This document shows positions 20,916-32,214 of a DNA stretch of 64,000 nt, one piece after another. Each line of letters opens with the position of its first letter. Position 1 is the first letter of the stretch. A model generated the notes under the pieces. It did no database searches and was not told where the DNA came from. It saw only the letters and a program-made list of their open reading frames with translations. Source of the DNA: Falciphora oryzae (Eukaryota; Ascomycota; Sordariomycetes; Magnaporthales; Magnaporthaceae); contig JNVV01000029.1 in NCBI GenBank assembly GCA_000733355.1, forward strand, positions 73,768 through 137,767. Direction: 5' to 3'. The translations under genes were made by a program, and so were the position numbers.

Positions 20916-21031
20916 TGGGATCGGTGAGGCTCGAACTCACGACCTTAGGATTGCCCGTTTTACCGGTCATACAAGATGAGCATTTGCCCCTGATATGAGA
21001 CCTACGCGCTAGCCAACTGCGCCACGATCCC
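20916..21031 (-). tRNA. tRNA-Met (CAT), elongator, with intron
   Basis: The mature parts fold into a full cloverleaf. The acceptor stem is GGGATCG / CGATCCC, the D-arm contains GCGCAGTTGGCTAGCGC, the anticodon loop is CTCATAA and the T-arm contains GTTCGAG. A 42-nt intron (20993-20952) sits at the canonical site, one base 3' of the anticodon. The discriminator is A. A TTTT Pol III terminator lies just downstream on the minus strand (20910-20907). The lack of initiator-type features and the loop sequence favour elongator Met. Confidence 0.9.
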
Positions 21032-21786
21032 TGTTGCTTGTTGTTGAGGTGGCGGCGCGGTGGGGAGTGATATGACGAGTGAGATGACGTGGGCAGGGGT
21101 ACAGGGGCCCGGGGTGGCAGCATGAGACGGAGGCGGACGGCACAAGGAGCCCCTCCATCTCCACTGTGACACGCCTAGTTGGGGCCGGTGGGATGCCCGA
21201 GCGAGAGACACACCAGCGGGACTCGGGATTTGCGTCACGGACCGGTGTTAGTCTAGACGCGAACCTGGGAACCCGTTGCCATGCACTCGTGGAGCGTCTG
21301 AACCAACACAAACGGCGACGAGTAACCAAGAAATGGTTGTGGTATTGGGATTCAGCGAGTCCCTTCGGCCTGCGGCAGATCCCGGCCGTGACACCGACTA
21401 AGAGACACCAATGCTACAAAAGGTCGGGATCGTATCAATGAGTAACAGAAGGCGGCATCTAAAAAGTTGATACTGGACATTTCACCTGACATTTATTCTG
21501 AGACTGGAATCTACCTCCGGGGAAATATGTCGCGTTCGTTTCGTAAAAGTAAACAACGTCACAATTATCGCGAAAATTATTCCACCAGCATTCAGGGGGG
21601 AAATCTCCCTAAGTGAGTAACGAATAGCTTTTTTGCTACGTACCACACAAACAAGATCAAAAAGGAAACCAAGATCAATTGCTTCGCACACCATTTCTGT
21701 TATCAACGTGAAAGTTTAGGGATGCAAAAAGAGCAAAAAGCAAAAGAGGAGGCCAGGCGGCTGTTGATCTTGGTGATCCAATGAAT
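21032..21786. other. Spacer between two tRNA genes
   Basis: No gene was seen. Open frames are short and overlapping. The part near 21480-21715 is AT-richer than its surroundings. Confidence 0.5.
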
Positions 21787-21858
21787 CTCCGATACCGGGA
21801 ATCGAACCCGAGTCGCCACGGTGAAAACGTGGTATGCTAACCCCTACACCATATCGGA
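21787..21858 (-). tRNA. tRNA-Glu (TTC)
   Basis: 72-nt intronless cloverleaf on the minus strand. The acceptor stem is TCCGATA / TATCGGA, the D-arm contains GGTGTAGGGGTTAGCA, the anticodon stem CCACG/CGTGG encloses loop TTTTCAC (anticodon TTC), and the T-arm contains GGGTTCGATTCCC. All stems pair. The closest T-run on the minus strand is about 55 nt downstream. Confidence 0.93.
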
Positions 21859-22849
21859 TGTTGCGCTTGCTGATATCTGTGGTGCGGTCGGCAGGTGTCA
21901 TAAGGGTGGGCTGGGGGCAAGGCGTGGTGTGGAATCCTTTTTTGGGGGGCGCTGGTGGGGACAAGGTTGGCAGAGCTCATGCAAGCGACTGACTCACTTT
22001 TGTGCCAGTCCACACGGTGTCCACACATGCATGTGGTCCAGCACTTTTTTGTTTGTGCAGGAGCCCAATGCAGCAGCGAGCACGGTGCTGGGATTCATGG
22101 TGGGGTTGCTTAGATCGCGATCTTGGGCAAAACACCAGCGAGGCGGCTGTCGCGGTTGTGCCGATCGGGCAGCTTGCTTATTGGCGCTTGTTCTAGCGAG
22201 AGCGGATGAGGGAACAAATGCGACTGGTACCTATGACACCGCTGAGAATACGTTCGATGATAGTTTGGCGCTGGTCCAGTCAAGGAATGAAAGTGAGGGA
22301 AGCGACGAAAAGAGCTGGCAGTGAGTGTCGTCGTCGAGTGTCGCATATCTAAAAGTCGACCTGCTCGTTTGCATTTGCGAAGGAAGGCCTACGATTCGCA
22401 CGGTATGACAAACGGCGAAAAGACAAAGACCGAGTGCGAGCTTCGGGAGACATCGTCTTGACTGACACCCTAGCCGAGACGGGATCCAGTGTCTTTTTAT
22501 CACAGCTCAAGAGCAGAATTGAATACAAAGCATGATGAGGGATATCAATCAAGTATTTTCATCTATCGAAAGAGGTGGTATTGGTATTGGGGAGGGGAAT
22601 ATTGGGGAACATGCAGGGTGAAGGACCAAAACAAAGGAGAACAGGAAGAATATATCCATCTCGAGGGAGCAAGAGGGAAAACAATGGCCTTAACCTGACG
22701 AACGGCTACCTTGCCAGCCGTCGGACGCAGAGGTCGGCGAAATGAAGAAACAGAACTCCAAGCCATTCATCCATCTTTCTCCACATGACTTACAACACAG
22801 GAAGGCGGGGGAATCGCGATATCCGAGGTACTTGGATAAAAGAGTCTCG
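21859..22849. other. Intergenic region 3' of the DnaJ gene
   Basis: Lies between tRNA-Glu and the stop codon of the minus-strand DnaJ gene; part is presumably the DnaJ 3' UTR. No gene was recognised on either strand. Confidence 0.5.
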
Positions 22850-24524
22850 TTACGACTTGGGCACGTTAGGAACGTCGGCCGCGGCCTCGGCGGCTGCATC
22901 GTCCTTGCCGCCCTTGCCCTTCTTCTTGGAGTCCTTCTCCTTTTTGATGGCGGCCTCAGCGACCAGCTGCTCAAACGCCATGTAGTCGCCCTCCTCCTCG
23001 GGTGTGCGGGTGGCCTGAAGTCGCGATGTATTGCATTAGCCATCTGAGATTCAAGACAACTAGGCGAGCAAAAGGGTAGCCAGGTAAAGCAAAACTCACG
23101 TTGGCGCAAATCTCGCCGATAATAACCAGTGCCTGAGCCCGCTCCAATCTCTTGGCCAGCGGTATCTTCTTATCGTTGAGCACGGAGTCGCAGACCTCGC
23201 GCAGCACCGACTGGATCTCGAACTTGGATCCGCGCCACGCCGCCGTCAGGATCTTGCCAGTGACGCGGCGCTCGTATTCCATCTTGCGCTCGTCCGTCCA
23301 CTCCTCGCCGCCCTTCTCCTCCATGCGCGCCATCTCCTCCATGGTCTGCTGGGCGTCGATAGCCGATGAAATCGTGTTCCAGGTGTCCTTGACCAGCGTG
23401 CCCTTGTCCTTGACGCGCGAGAAGAAACCCGTGATGCCAAAGAACTTTTGACTCCGCAGCAGCGCCGTCGCCTTGGCCACGTACGTCTGCCCGATAGCGT
23501 GCAGGATGTCGAGCCCAAACGACTCCATCTTCATGTTCTCGACCTCGAGGCGTGTCTTCTCGCGGAAGGCCGTCGTAATGGAGGGGTCCTTGTCCGTCTC
23601 GGTCCACACGCTGATGCGATCCACGAGTTTCCGTGCCAGCGTGTCGACGCGCTCCTGGCGCACCCGCGCCCGCTCCTTCTCGAGGGCCGCCAGCTGCTCC
23701 CGCTGCTCCTTGTTGAGCGTCCCCTTGCCCTTCTTGCCGCCGCGCCCGCCCACCCTGTCGTCCTCGGCCCCGCTTGTTGCTGCTGACGCGTCGTCGGATG
23801 GCCGGTCCATCAGTGCTGGCCGCAGGGGGATGGCGTGCCTGCTGGGGGTTGATCGCCCCGATGGGGAAGGGGCGGGGGATGATGTCCGTGTCTGGACGGG
23901 GGAGGGGGCCAGGCCCGGGGCGGGGGCTGCCCTGGCAGGCTCTGGCTTGTCGGGCTTGCCGGTGACAGGGGCCTGCTTCTCATCCTCGACGACGACCGAT
24001 GGCGGCGGGGGAGCGGGAGCTCCAGTAGAGTGGTCGGCGGCGGTGGTAGTGGCCGGGGTAGTACCAGCGGTGGCCGACTTCTCCGGGGTGCCGTCCTTCT
24101 TCTCCGCGCCGGCGCCTCCAGCAGCAGCCGCGGCCTCGGCCTCCACGGCGGCAGCCTCCTCCTCGGCGGACAGTGTGATGTCCATGGTGGCAGTCAGGTC
24201 CTTCATAAGGCTGATCTCGCCGATCCAGTCGACAAAGGCGTCACCGCCAAAAATGCTGGTAAAAAATTCGGCTGGGTCGGCAAAGCCTTCGGACGGCTTC
24301 GCGTGGTCCTTGCCGTACTTGTCGTAGGCTTTGCGCAGGTCTTCGTCAGAAAGGACCTGGTAGGCCTCGCCGATGGCCTGGAACTTCTCGTGGGCGGTCG
24401 GGTCATTGGGGTTCTTGTCGGGGTGATGAACGATGGCCAGTTTCCTGTAGGCCTTCTTGATCTCCAGCTCCGTCGCCGTGGGCTTTACGCCCAGCTGGTC
24501 GTAGTAGCTGGTATCGACCACCAT
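22850..24524 (-). CDS. DnaJ (Hsp40) co-chaperone with DNAJ-X domain, Caj1/Djp1-like
   Basis: Exons 24524-23100 and 23014-22850 (85-nt intron, GTGAGT...TTCAG) encode 529 residues. The N-terminal J domain (about residues 6-75) contains the HPD tripeptide at 34-36, which stimulates Hsp70 ATPase. A Ser/Pro/Ala-rich disordered linker follows, then a DNAJ-X domain (about 265-475: [37 protein letters not shown]). The second exon gives a highly charged Lys/Glu-rich tail ending VPNVPKS. There is no zinc finger, so it is a class III J-protein. Yeast relatives Caj1 and Djp1 act in membrane-associated protein sorting and peroxisomal import. It shares a 1.8-kb upstream region with the divergent epimerase/reductase gene. 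Confidence 0.92.
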
Positions 24525-26291
24525 TTTTGCCGCTTGCCGCTTGGTGTCGCTGCCTCGTCTATAGTGGTGCTGCGAGGTGCTGGGGTCGGTGTCGGGGTGG
24601 AAAACGCAGGCAGGTAGGCTAGCACTCTGCTATAATAGGTAGTCGGGGTGGCGGAATCGAGGTTGGTCGGTCGTGGGTTAGCTAGGATTTCCCGCAGCAT
24701 GCGCAGGTTGTTGTTTACTCGTGGTGGGGTGGCGGTGGGGAGTTGCCAGGCGGGCGGACCTTACTGGGATGCAAAATTATTTGCTTGTGAGGATTTACGT
24801 TGTATTTTTTGCTCTTCTCCCGGCGCTCTGGATGGCCGGGGTGCAAATAGGGGCTACCTAGCTAGCGCTGCAGAATGGACTCGTGTCGAAGGAGCCCAAG
24901 GCGAGGAGCTCAACTGCGCTTGACAAACAGGTCGAGTCGAGGTTTATGGATATCACAAACCCGTGAGGCAATCCGGTCACTTGAATCCAGCCGAAGGTCG
25001 AGGTGATTCGCCTTATCCCCTTCTCGCTCGTGCTGTTTTCCAACCACACATGCTTCTTACTTTTTCTTCTTTTACCTTCCAGAGCAACACATGCCTCAGC
25101 CCCGATAAATTACGTAGTTGCCCACCTCGGCCCAACCCACCTCGACTCCCCCTGGCTCGACTCAATGAGAGCTCTCGCGAAAAAGGGTGACACCACCACA
25201 CGCTGCGGTTTTTCATGCATGGCGGGGGTGCCGCCTCGACGGCCAACCTCTACCTCCCACGACCGTCGTCATTGCATGTCTGCCGCCACCGCTGAGCCAA
25301 CGCATGCACTTCGTCCAGCGTGTCATTTACTCACTACTGCAGCCAGCCCGCGCTCAAGCACGCGGAAATTATGCGACCTTTAGGTACTGCCTGGCCCAAG
25401 TAGATTTTACACGCCGCCAATGCGCTTGGTCCCAAGGCTAGACCGAAGTAGATATTCCAAGACTGATTTGCTTCAATGGAGGCGAACAGATCGCTTCGTT
25501 CTCACCCATTTCGGGTGGTACGATTAATTCCCAGTGTATCAGGGGCTGCTCCTTTGTCTCCAAACAAGGGTCAGGCCAGATCCGTGGTTATTGAACCAAA
25601 TCCAACCGATGGTCTGTTGAGCGACCCCGTGTCTTTGAGACCAGCGAAAATGTTCACCAAATTTTGCACAAAGTATTGCGGGACGGTGCAGGTTGAACTA
25701 GAATGAAACAGCAATTAGAAGAGAGGAATAAAAACGGAAAATTATGTCTCCTCAGGAGAGAGAGGAAAAGCAAAAAAGACCAAGAGAAAGCACAGAAGGA
25801 AAACAAAGCAAGCAAAAAAACGAGCAACTTCAAATTTAAACGATGTAAGGACTCCACATCTCCTATTTTAGTCCAGCGCATCGTCGAAGCTGAGGTGATC
25901 GCCAAAGCTCACATAGTGGTACGCCACACCGCAACAACGCTGTGCCACAAGCAAGACGAACCCTCGCCAGCCACGCTTTTAGCCCGTCCAGCCGTCAGGG
26001 GTCCACTGTGACAGCTGAGGTCAGGTTGCCCCTCCTTTGGGCGGGACGGCCGGCCTGGATTGCTATCGATCGAGGACGGGATTGGAGAGCGGGGGCGGGA
26101 GCTGGAGGGAGGTATCGAGTGGTACGCGGTGGTTCCATCTTACACCGCTGTCTCCTTTCCCATTTCTCTTTACTTAGTCTAGCTGGCCTCCTGCTCGTCG
26201 GAACCCGTAATTGACATTCTCTCCATCGACAAAGGTCTTTCTGCGCACCTTGAACACCTGCTTTACCTACAAACACCCAACACCCGCTGCA
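24525..26291. other. Divergent promoter region
   Basis: About 1.8 kb between the DnaJ start (minus) and the epimerase/reductase start (plus). It contains only short overlapping frames, and no RNA gene or repeat was recognised. Confidence 0.55.
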
Positions 26292-27235
26292 ATGGCCAAC
26301 CGTTTCCTGATCTGGGGTGGCGAGGGCTGGGTCGCCGGCCACCTGGCGACCATCCTCAAGTCGCAGGGCAAGGAGGTTCACACGACCACCGTCCGCATGG
26401 AGAACCGCGAGAGCGTCATCGCCGAGCTGGAGCGCGTCAAGCCCACCCACGTCCTCAACTGCGCCGGCTGCACTGGCCGCCCCAACGTCGACTGGTGCGA
26501 GGACAACAAGGAGGCCACCGTCCGCTCCAACGTCGTCGGCACCATCAACCTGACCGACGCCTGCTTCCTCAAGGGCATCCACATCACCGTCTTCGCCACC
26601 GGCTGCATCTACCAGTACGATGACGCCCATCCGTGGGACGGCCCAGGCTTCCTCGAGACCGACAAGGCCAACTTCGCCGGCAGCTTCTACTCGGAGACCA
26701 AGGCCCACGTTGAGGAGGTTAGTATTGTATCGCCTATTTGGTTCACGGCGAAGAGCCGGCTGCTAACACGCCCCCAAACAAACAGGTCATGAAGTACTAC
26801 AGCAACTGCCTGATCCTCCGCCTCCGCATGCCCGTCAGCGACGACCTGCACTCGCGCAACTTCGTGACCAAGATCTCCAAGTACGAGCGCGTCGTCGACA
26901 TCCCCAACAGCAACACCATCCTGCACGACCTGCTGCCCGCCTCTATCGCCATGGCCGAGCACAAGGACACGGGCGTGTACAACTTCACCAACCCGGGCGC
27001 CATCTCGCACAACGAGGTCCTGACCCTCTTCAGGGACATCGTCCGCCCGGGCTTCGCCTGGAAGAACTTCAGCCTCGAGGAGCAGGCCAAGGTCATCAAG
27101 GCCGGCCGCAGCAACTGCAAGCTCGACACCACCAAGCTGACCACCAAGCTCAAGGAGTACGGCATCGAGGTCCCAGAGATCCACGATGCCTACAGGGGCT
27201 GCTTCGAGCGCATGAAGGCCGCCGGTGTCCAGTAG
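26292..27235 (+). CDS. UDP-4-keto-6-deoxyglucose 3,5-epimerase/4-reductase-like (dTDP-rhamnose reductase family)
   Basis: Exons 26292-26717 and 26786-27235 (68-nt intron, GTTAGT...ACAG, branch GCTAAC) encode 291 residues. It is an extended short-chain reductase. The nucleotide-binding loop GGEGWVAG is at 9-16 and the catalytic pair Tyr133/Lys137 lies in YSETK. Other matches to the plant NRS/ER and fungal UER1 C-terminal domain are NCAGCTGRPNVDWCE and FATGCIYQYD. The reaction turns UDP-4-keto-6-deoxyglucose into UDP-rhamnose using NADPH, for cell-wall or secreted glycans. It is a standalone reductase, so the dehydratase partner must be elsewhere in the genome. No targeting peptide is visible, so it is probably cytosolic. 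Confidence 0.9.
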
Positions 27236-27872
27236 AGGGCTCCGTGGGTGTCTGCGAGTCTGAAAAGTAGAGTCTTCCAAATAGTTAGACGGTAGTTGAA
27301 GACGGCAACATAAAGAAAAGCGATCTTTGCTAGGATGATGCTCATTCCGTGGCCTGTCCCTCTATGCCCGTCCGATGTGTTTGCGCAGGGCCTGATGCTT
27401 TGTGCTCCCTTCTCCTCAGTGTTTCAAATTACATGTTTTCGTTGCTACTCGGTTCCTTGTGGTTCCTGTTTTTTCCTAACAGCCTTCTTCTATCTCTTTT
27501 CCAATCCTCTCCTCCTACCTTGAATCTGTTTTCTTTCCGGGCTCTTCTCCCTGTCTGATTGATGAAATCATTGACCCCGCCCGCCCCCCTGGGACGAATC
27601 GGCCGTCAGCGGAGCCCACAGCAGGTCGGAGAAGCTCAGGCCAACCGAGACCCCTACCAAGCCAGAGATGCAGGTCACCTGTTGACGCGACAGAGAACTT
27701 GGGGGCGCGCTTCTGCCTGCAGCCAACGACCCACACCAAAGCGATTCTGTAGCGCTGGATGGGATGACCTCATTCCACAACCATTCATTCCTGGCTGAGA
27801 TAGACGGCTTGAGGCGGGCATCTAGCCGAGGAGAGACTCTCATGCGGTTGTCGGCGTGGTAATTCGGCCAAG
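27236..27872. other. Intergenic region upstream of NBS1
   Basis: The 3' flank of the reductase gene and the promoter of the NBS1-like gene. It contains a pyrimidine-rich part at about 27400-27560. No gene was seen. Confidence 0.5.
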
Positions 27873-30787
27873 ATGTGGCTGCTCGAGAACGATGGCGACA
27901 TCTTCCAAGGCAAGTAGCAAGTCGTCGTCAGCGCGCGGCGCATCGCGTCGCAAAGTCGGCGGTTTTCGAAGTATGAATCAAGCTAACCACCGAGAAACTA
28001 ACAGGACGCCGACTATGGCTCCGTCCCGGCAAGACCTATCTCTTCGGTCGGACAAGCACAGAGCGTAAGTCGCAAAATCTCATCTCTGATCCATAGCCTA
28101 GAGATGCTCTGTGCCCCCGCCATGGCCGCGGGCCACGCGCTGACACATGACACCCATCCGCAGCGGGCATCCTGGTCGTCGCCGACAAGTCGATCTCGCG
28201 CAAGCACCTCACCATTACGGTCGGCAAGGTCAAGGAGGGCGATGCCCAGAACCGAACCAGCAGGTCGACCGTCACCATCGAGGACCTCAAGACCAAAATC
28301 GGCACCCAGGTCAACGGCGCACAGATCAAGGGCACCACCTGTGTCTTGACGCAGGAGTCCAACACCCTCAAGCTCGGCAGCTGCAACCACCTCTTCCGCC
28401 TGTCATGGCACCCCGTGGTCTGCAGCGTCTCCTTCACCAAGCGGGAGCTGGCCGCCGATGCCTGGGTGAACCTGCGCCAGAAATACGAGCAACTCGACAT
28501 CAAGTTCATCGCCGACTATGACCGGCGCCTCACGACTCATGTTGTGACTAAGAAGAGGAACACGCCCAAGGGCTTGCAGGCTCTGATAGCCGGCCGCTAC
28601 ATTGTCACTGACACCTTCCTCGACGCCGTATCCGATGCCGCAGAACTACCCTCTGAGGGCGCAGGGCCGAGTGCGCTGGAACAGGATTTTGACGTCAACT
28701 GGCCCAACCCGCTCGACCACATCCCGCCTCGTGGGGATGAGCCGAGCGACCGGCCCGGGGACGCTTATGAGCCTAACGAGCGGCGGCGTGATATCTTCGA
28801 CGGTTACACCTTCATCTTCTTCGAAAAGGCGCAACACGACAACCTGATGCCTGTCATCGCAGACGGCAAGGGGAAGGCACTGCTCAGGGAGGTTGTTCCG
28901 CATGAGACGCAAATAGACGACTTCATCCGTTACGTCAAGGGGGTCGCGGGCGAGAAGGGGCTGGGCGAGTTCGAGGACGGTAGCGAGGGGAAAGGCGTAG
29001 TTGTTGTGCGGTACGCTCCCCCAGTGAGCAAGCCTGACCTGATTGAGTGGTATACCGGCTTCATCAACACAGTCTCTCTGCGGTTGGACCACCGCATGAT
29101 CGACCAGAGGGAGTTTCTCGACGCCATCTTGGCCGTGGACGCGAGCATGCTCAGACGTCCCCTGGAGACCGAAACCGGCCCTATAGACGTCGAAGCCGCG
29201 GCGCCGACCCGTCGAACCCGGGCTAGGAACCTGGGGACTTCTAATGGTGCCATGGAGGTGGATCAGACGACGGCCGCGCCGGCTGAAGAGGAGATTACCA
29301 GAGAAGCTACTCGGGATCCTACGCCAGCACCAGAGCCGGAGCCGAGCCCACCCAGGCCAGCGCGGAAAAAACGCCGGTTTAGGGGGTTTGACTCGGATGA
29401 TGATGATGAGGAAAGGAAAGTCCCATCGCCAGAGCCTTCTCCTGGCCCCGAACGAGCGCCGGAACCAGAAGCAGAGCCGCCCTCGCAAGCAGAGCCTCCG
29501 TCGCAGTCGATGTTTGTCTCGCAAGTGCAAGGGTTCGACGAACCAGAATCTGGAACGGCCAGGACTGTTCGATCGACCCGCAAGAGAGCCCACTCACCTA
29601 TTCCAGAAGAGATGGATGCCGAGATGGATGACGGCGCGTCTGTAACGGCCGCGAGCAAACGTCGGCGGGTTTATAACAACGGCAGGGGACGTATTGGACG
29701 GGTGAAGATACCGCCTTCGGAAAGCGAAGACGAGGCAGAAGTCGTGCCGGAGTCGCCCAAGGTCAAGCCGGAGCCAGAAGCGACGAAGGCAGGAGGCAGG
29801 TCCACAAAAGGCCGGAAGAAGAGCGCGATCGACGCGGACGTACTAAACCTGGCCAGGCAGAACCTTGAGGAAACCGAGGCCAAGGCCCGGGAGGAGGCGG
29901 AGCGGCTAGCGACGCTCCCCGAGGACGGCATCGACGCGGCCGAGATTCGCCGGCTGACCATCGTGGAGGACATGCCGGTCATTTCTCGCGGACCGTCGGC
30001 GAGGACGCGCGAGCAGGATATCGCAGACGGGAGGTGGGACCCGCGCTGGAACGGGCGCCAGAACTTCAAGAAGTTCCGCAAGGCCGGCGGGCCGCCCGCG
30101 CCGCGGCAGGCGCCGCAGCGGATCATGGTCGAGTGTGTCAAGGAGAAGAACAAGGAGTACGGCATCGGGGACTCGTACTGGCTCGACGCTGAGCCGACGC
30201 AGCGCAAGGGGCCGGCGAAGAAGTCGGGAGGCGTCGTGTCGCAGGGCCAGCAGAGGGAGATGGCAATGGCGCGGCCGGCGCCGGGCCGGAGGCCAGCTTT
30301 GGGCGATGACAGCAGCGAGGACGAAGGGTTTGACGAAGCCCACGATGACGACGAGTCCCTCCCTGATGCACTCGAGGTCGCCGCCGCGCCGTCAAGCCGA
30401 AGTCGCAGCGGCACCGGCAACGCCAATCATCACGTGGTGGTGGATGACGACTCGGATGTCGAAGAGGTGCAGATACTCCCGCGCACGAGGAAAGGCAAGG
30501 CGGCCGAGAGGGCAAACACGCGCGCGTCCCAGCGGGCGGCGACGCAGACCAACAGCAGCAACAACAGCATCAGCCAGACCACCACTACGCAGTCGCAGCA
30601 GCGGCGGGCTGCGAGGACGGCCAGCGGCGGTAGCACCGCCAGCACCGCCAGCAAGCGGGCCGCGCCGGCGCCGCCTCTTAGTGCGAGGCCGGCGAAGAGG
30701 CCGCGGGGTGGGAAAGAGATCGAGGTTGCTGATAGCGACGATAGCAGCGATGACGGCGGTGGGAAGTTCCGCTTCGGGAAGAGGTAA
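27873..30787 (+). CDS. NBS1: NBS1/Xrs2-like subunit of the MRN DNA-repair complex
   Basis: Exons 27873-27909, 28005-28064 and 28164-30787 encode 906 residues. The first intron uses a GC donor (AAG|GCAAGT); the second is GT-AG. The exons together rebuild an N-terminal FHA domain (LRPGKTYLFGR, SISRKHLTI) that binds phospho-peptides, followed by BRCT repeats (about 105-270). The middle is disordered, acidic and Ser/Pro-rich with NLS-like KKRRF and SKRRR clusters. Residues about 654-660 (NFKKFRKA) match the Mre11-binding motif. The last 20 residues carry an acidic patch, then KFRFGKR, matching the FxF/Y Tel1/ATM-recruitment motif. The protein acts in the nucleus in double-strand-break sensing and end resection. 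The very short first exon makes automated start calls likely to be wrong here. Confidence 0.92.
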
Positions 30788-30986
30788 CGGAAAACTAAAT
30801 AGCTGGGCGTTGGTGTTGGCCGACCAAGGATTTGTATTTTCTATGGTATTCCAGGGGGGTATCTCTGATGATCTACTTTGCTCAGTCGGTATTTGCTCCG
30901 CTGGGGATGCTATCTACAAGGAACAGCCGGCTAGAGGGTCTACATCTTTCAAAGCAAGCGCTGTATTATACCACAGACCTCGCGCC
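30788..30986. other. Short convergent intergenic region
   Basis: About 200 bp separate the stop codons of NBS1 (plus) and the cytochrome b5-like gene (minus). It probably contains both 3' ends, which may overlap. Confidence 0.5.
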
Positions 30987-32214
30987 TCAGTCCATCTCTT
31001 CCATGTTGCTGCTGGTGCCTGCTGGCGCCGTGCTGCTGTCGATGCCCTTCTGTCGAGGCTTCTCGTCCTCGTGGCCCTCGCCCTCCTCGACGAGGATGCC
31101 GACCAGGCACGCGGCCAGCATGGTCTCGTAGTTGACCCAGGGGTGGACCTCGCCGAACAGCCTGGTGGCGTCCTTGCCGGCGCCGCGCAGCAGCTCGCCC
31201 TTGCCGCCCGGGTGGAAGGGCACGTAGGGGGTCACGTTGTAGACGCGGCCGCCGTAGGCGCTCCAGGCGTCCCGGCCCTTGCGGCCGTCGCGCCGCTTCA
31301 GCATCGACGGGCTAACGCGCAGGTAGGGCGTCCCGGGGGGCAGGTTGCGCAGGTCGGCCGTGGGGCCGGACGAGATGCGGGCCCAGTCGAGCGGCGAGTG
31401 GCCCGGGGCCAGCGGGACGAGGCGCGACCGGGCGTTCTGGGCCGGCGGCACGCGCGGGGTGGGCTTGCCGGTGTGGGTTGGCGGCGGGGCGAGCGAGGAG
31501 GAGGGTGCGCCGCCGCGGTTGGGGATCGGGAGGGTTGAGCGCGAGAGCTGGGATTGCGCGTGGGGGGACTGCNNNNNNNNNNNNNNNNNNNNNNNNNNNN
31601 NNNNNNNNNNNNNNNNNNNNNNNNNNNNNNNNNNNNNNNNNNNNCATCAGGCCGGTGTTGCTGCTCTCCGGGCGCGGGGGCGGCGCCATCGACCCGGGGC
31701 GCGGAGGGGGCGCCATGAGGCTGGGTGGCTGTTGGGGTTGTGGGGATGGCGGCTCCGGGACGGCGATGGAGAACGTTGGCGGTGCTAGGGGAGGCGGGGT
31801 CACGAGAGGGAAGTCGTCGTCGTCTGGGCCGGAGAGGGAGAAGCTGGGGGAGGCCTTGGTGGCCTTTGGGGTGGTTTGCTGCTCGTCGACATCGTGTGTG
31901 TCATCGTCCGTTCGTGATGGCAGGGTGATCGTGGGTGTCGGTGCTGTTGCTGCTGCTGGCGCGGTATCGCCGTTCGGCTGCGAAGTATGGGACGAAGCGG
32001 CGGCGGCGGCGGCACCCTCGGCTTTGTTTTTGGCGGCGACCTGCCGCTTCCTTCGCTCGTCGTCATGGTCACCTGCACGGGCGCCGTCGGCCAGCTGGGG
32101 TGGGAAGAATGCTCCGCGCCATAGCGACTGGAAGTACAGCAGAAAGGCGTGCGGCGGGCGGATGACAAAGTAGACGACGGCGCCGAAAATGAGCGTCACT
32201 CCGACGACCCCCAT
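30987..32214 (-). CDS. Membrane-anchored cytochrome b5-like heme-binding protein (Irc21-like)
   Basis: The start is the ATG at 32214. It is followed at once by a hydrophobic segment (GVVGVTLIFGAVVYFVI), an N-terminal membrane anchor. Then come a long Ala/Pro/Ser-rich disordered region, a 72-N assembly gap, more Pro-rich sequence and a C-terminal cytochrome b5 fold: LDWARI, WSAYGGRVYNVTPYVPFHPGG and LFGEVHPWVNYETML. Candidate axial heme ligands are the His of HPGG and the His of EVHPW. The arrangement resembles yeast Irc21 and related b5-domain proteins, with the heme domain last. The frame on the two sides of the gap does not agree at 72 bases, so the true gap is a different length (2 mod 3) unless a splice is hidden there. 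Converges on NBS1 and diverges from the next gene. Confidence 0.82.
31573..31644. other. Assembly gap (72 N) in the Pro-rich coding region
   Basis: The N run lies inside the disordered Pro-rich part of the cytochrome b5-like gene. Reading frame is restored only if the missing length is 2 mod 3. Confidence 0.95.
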
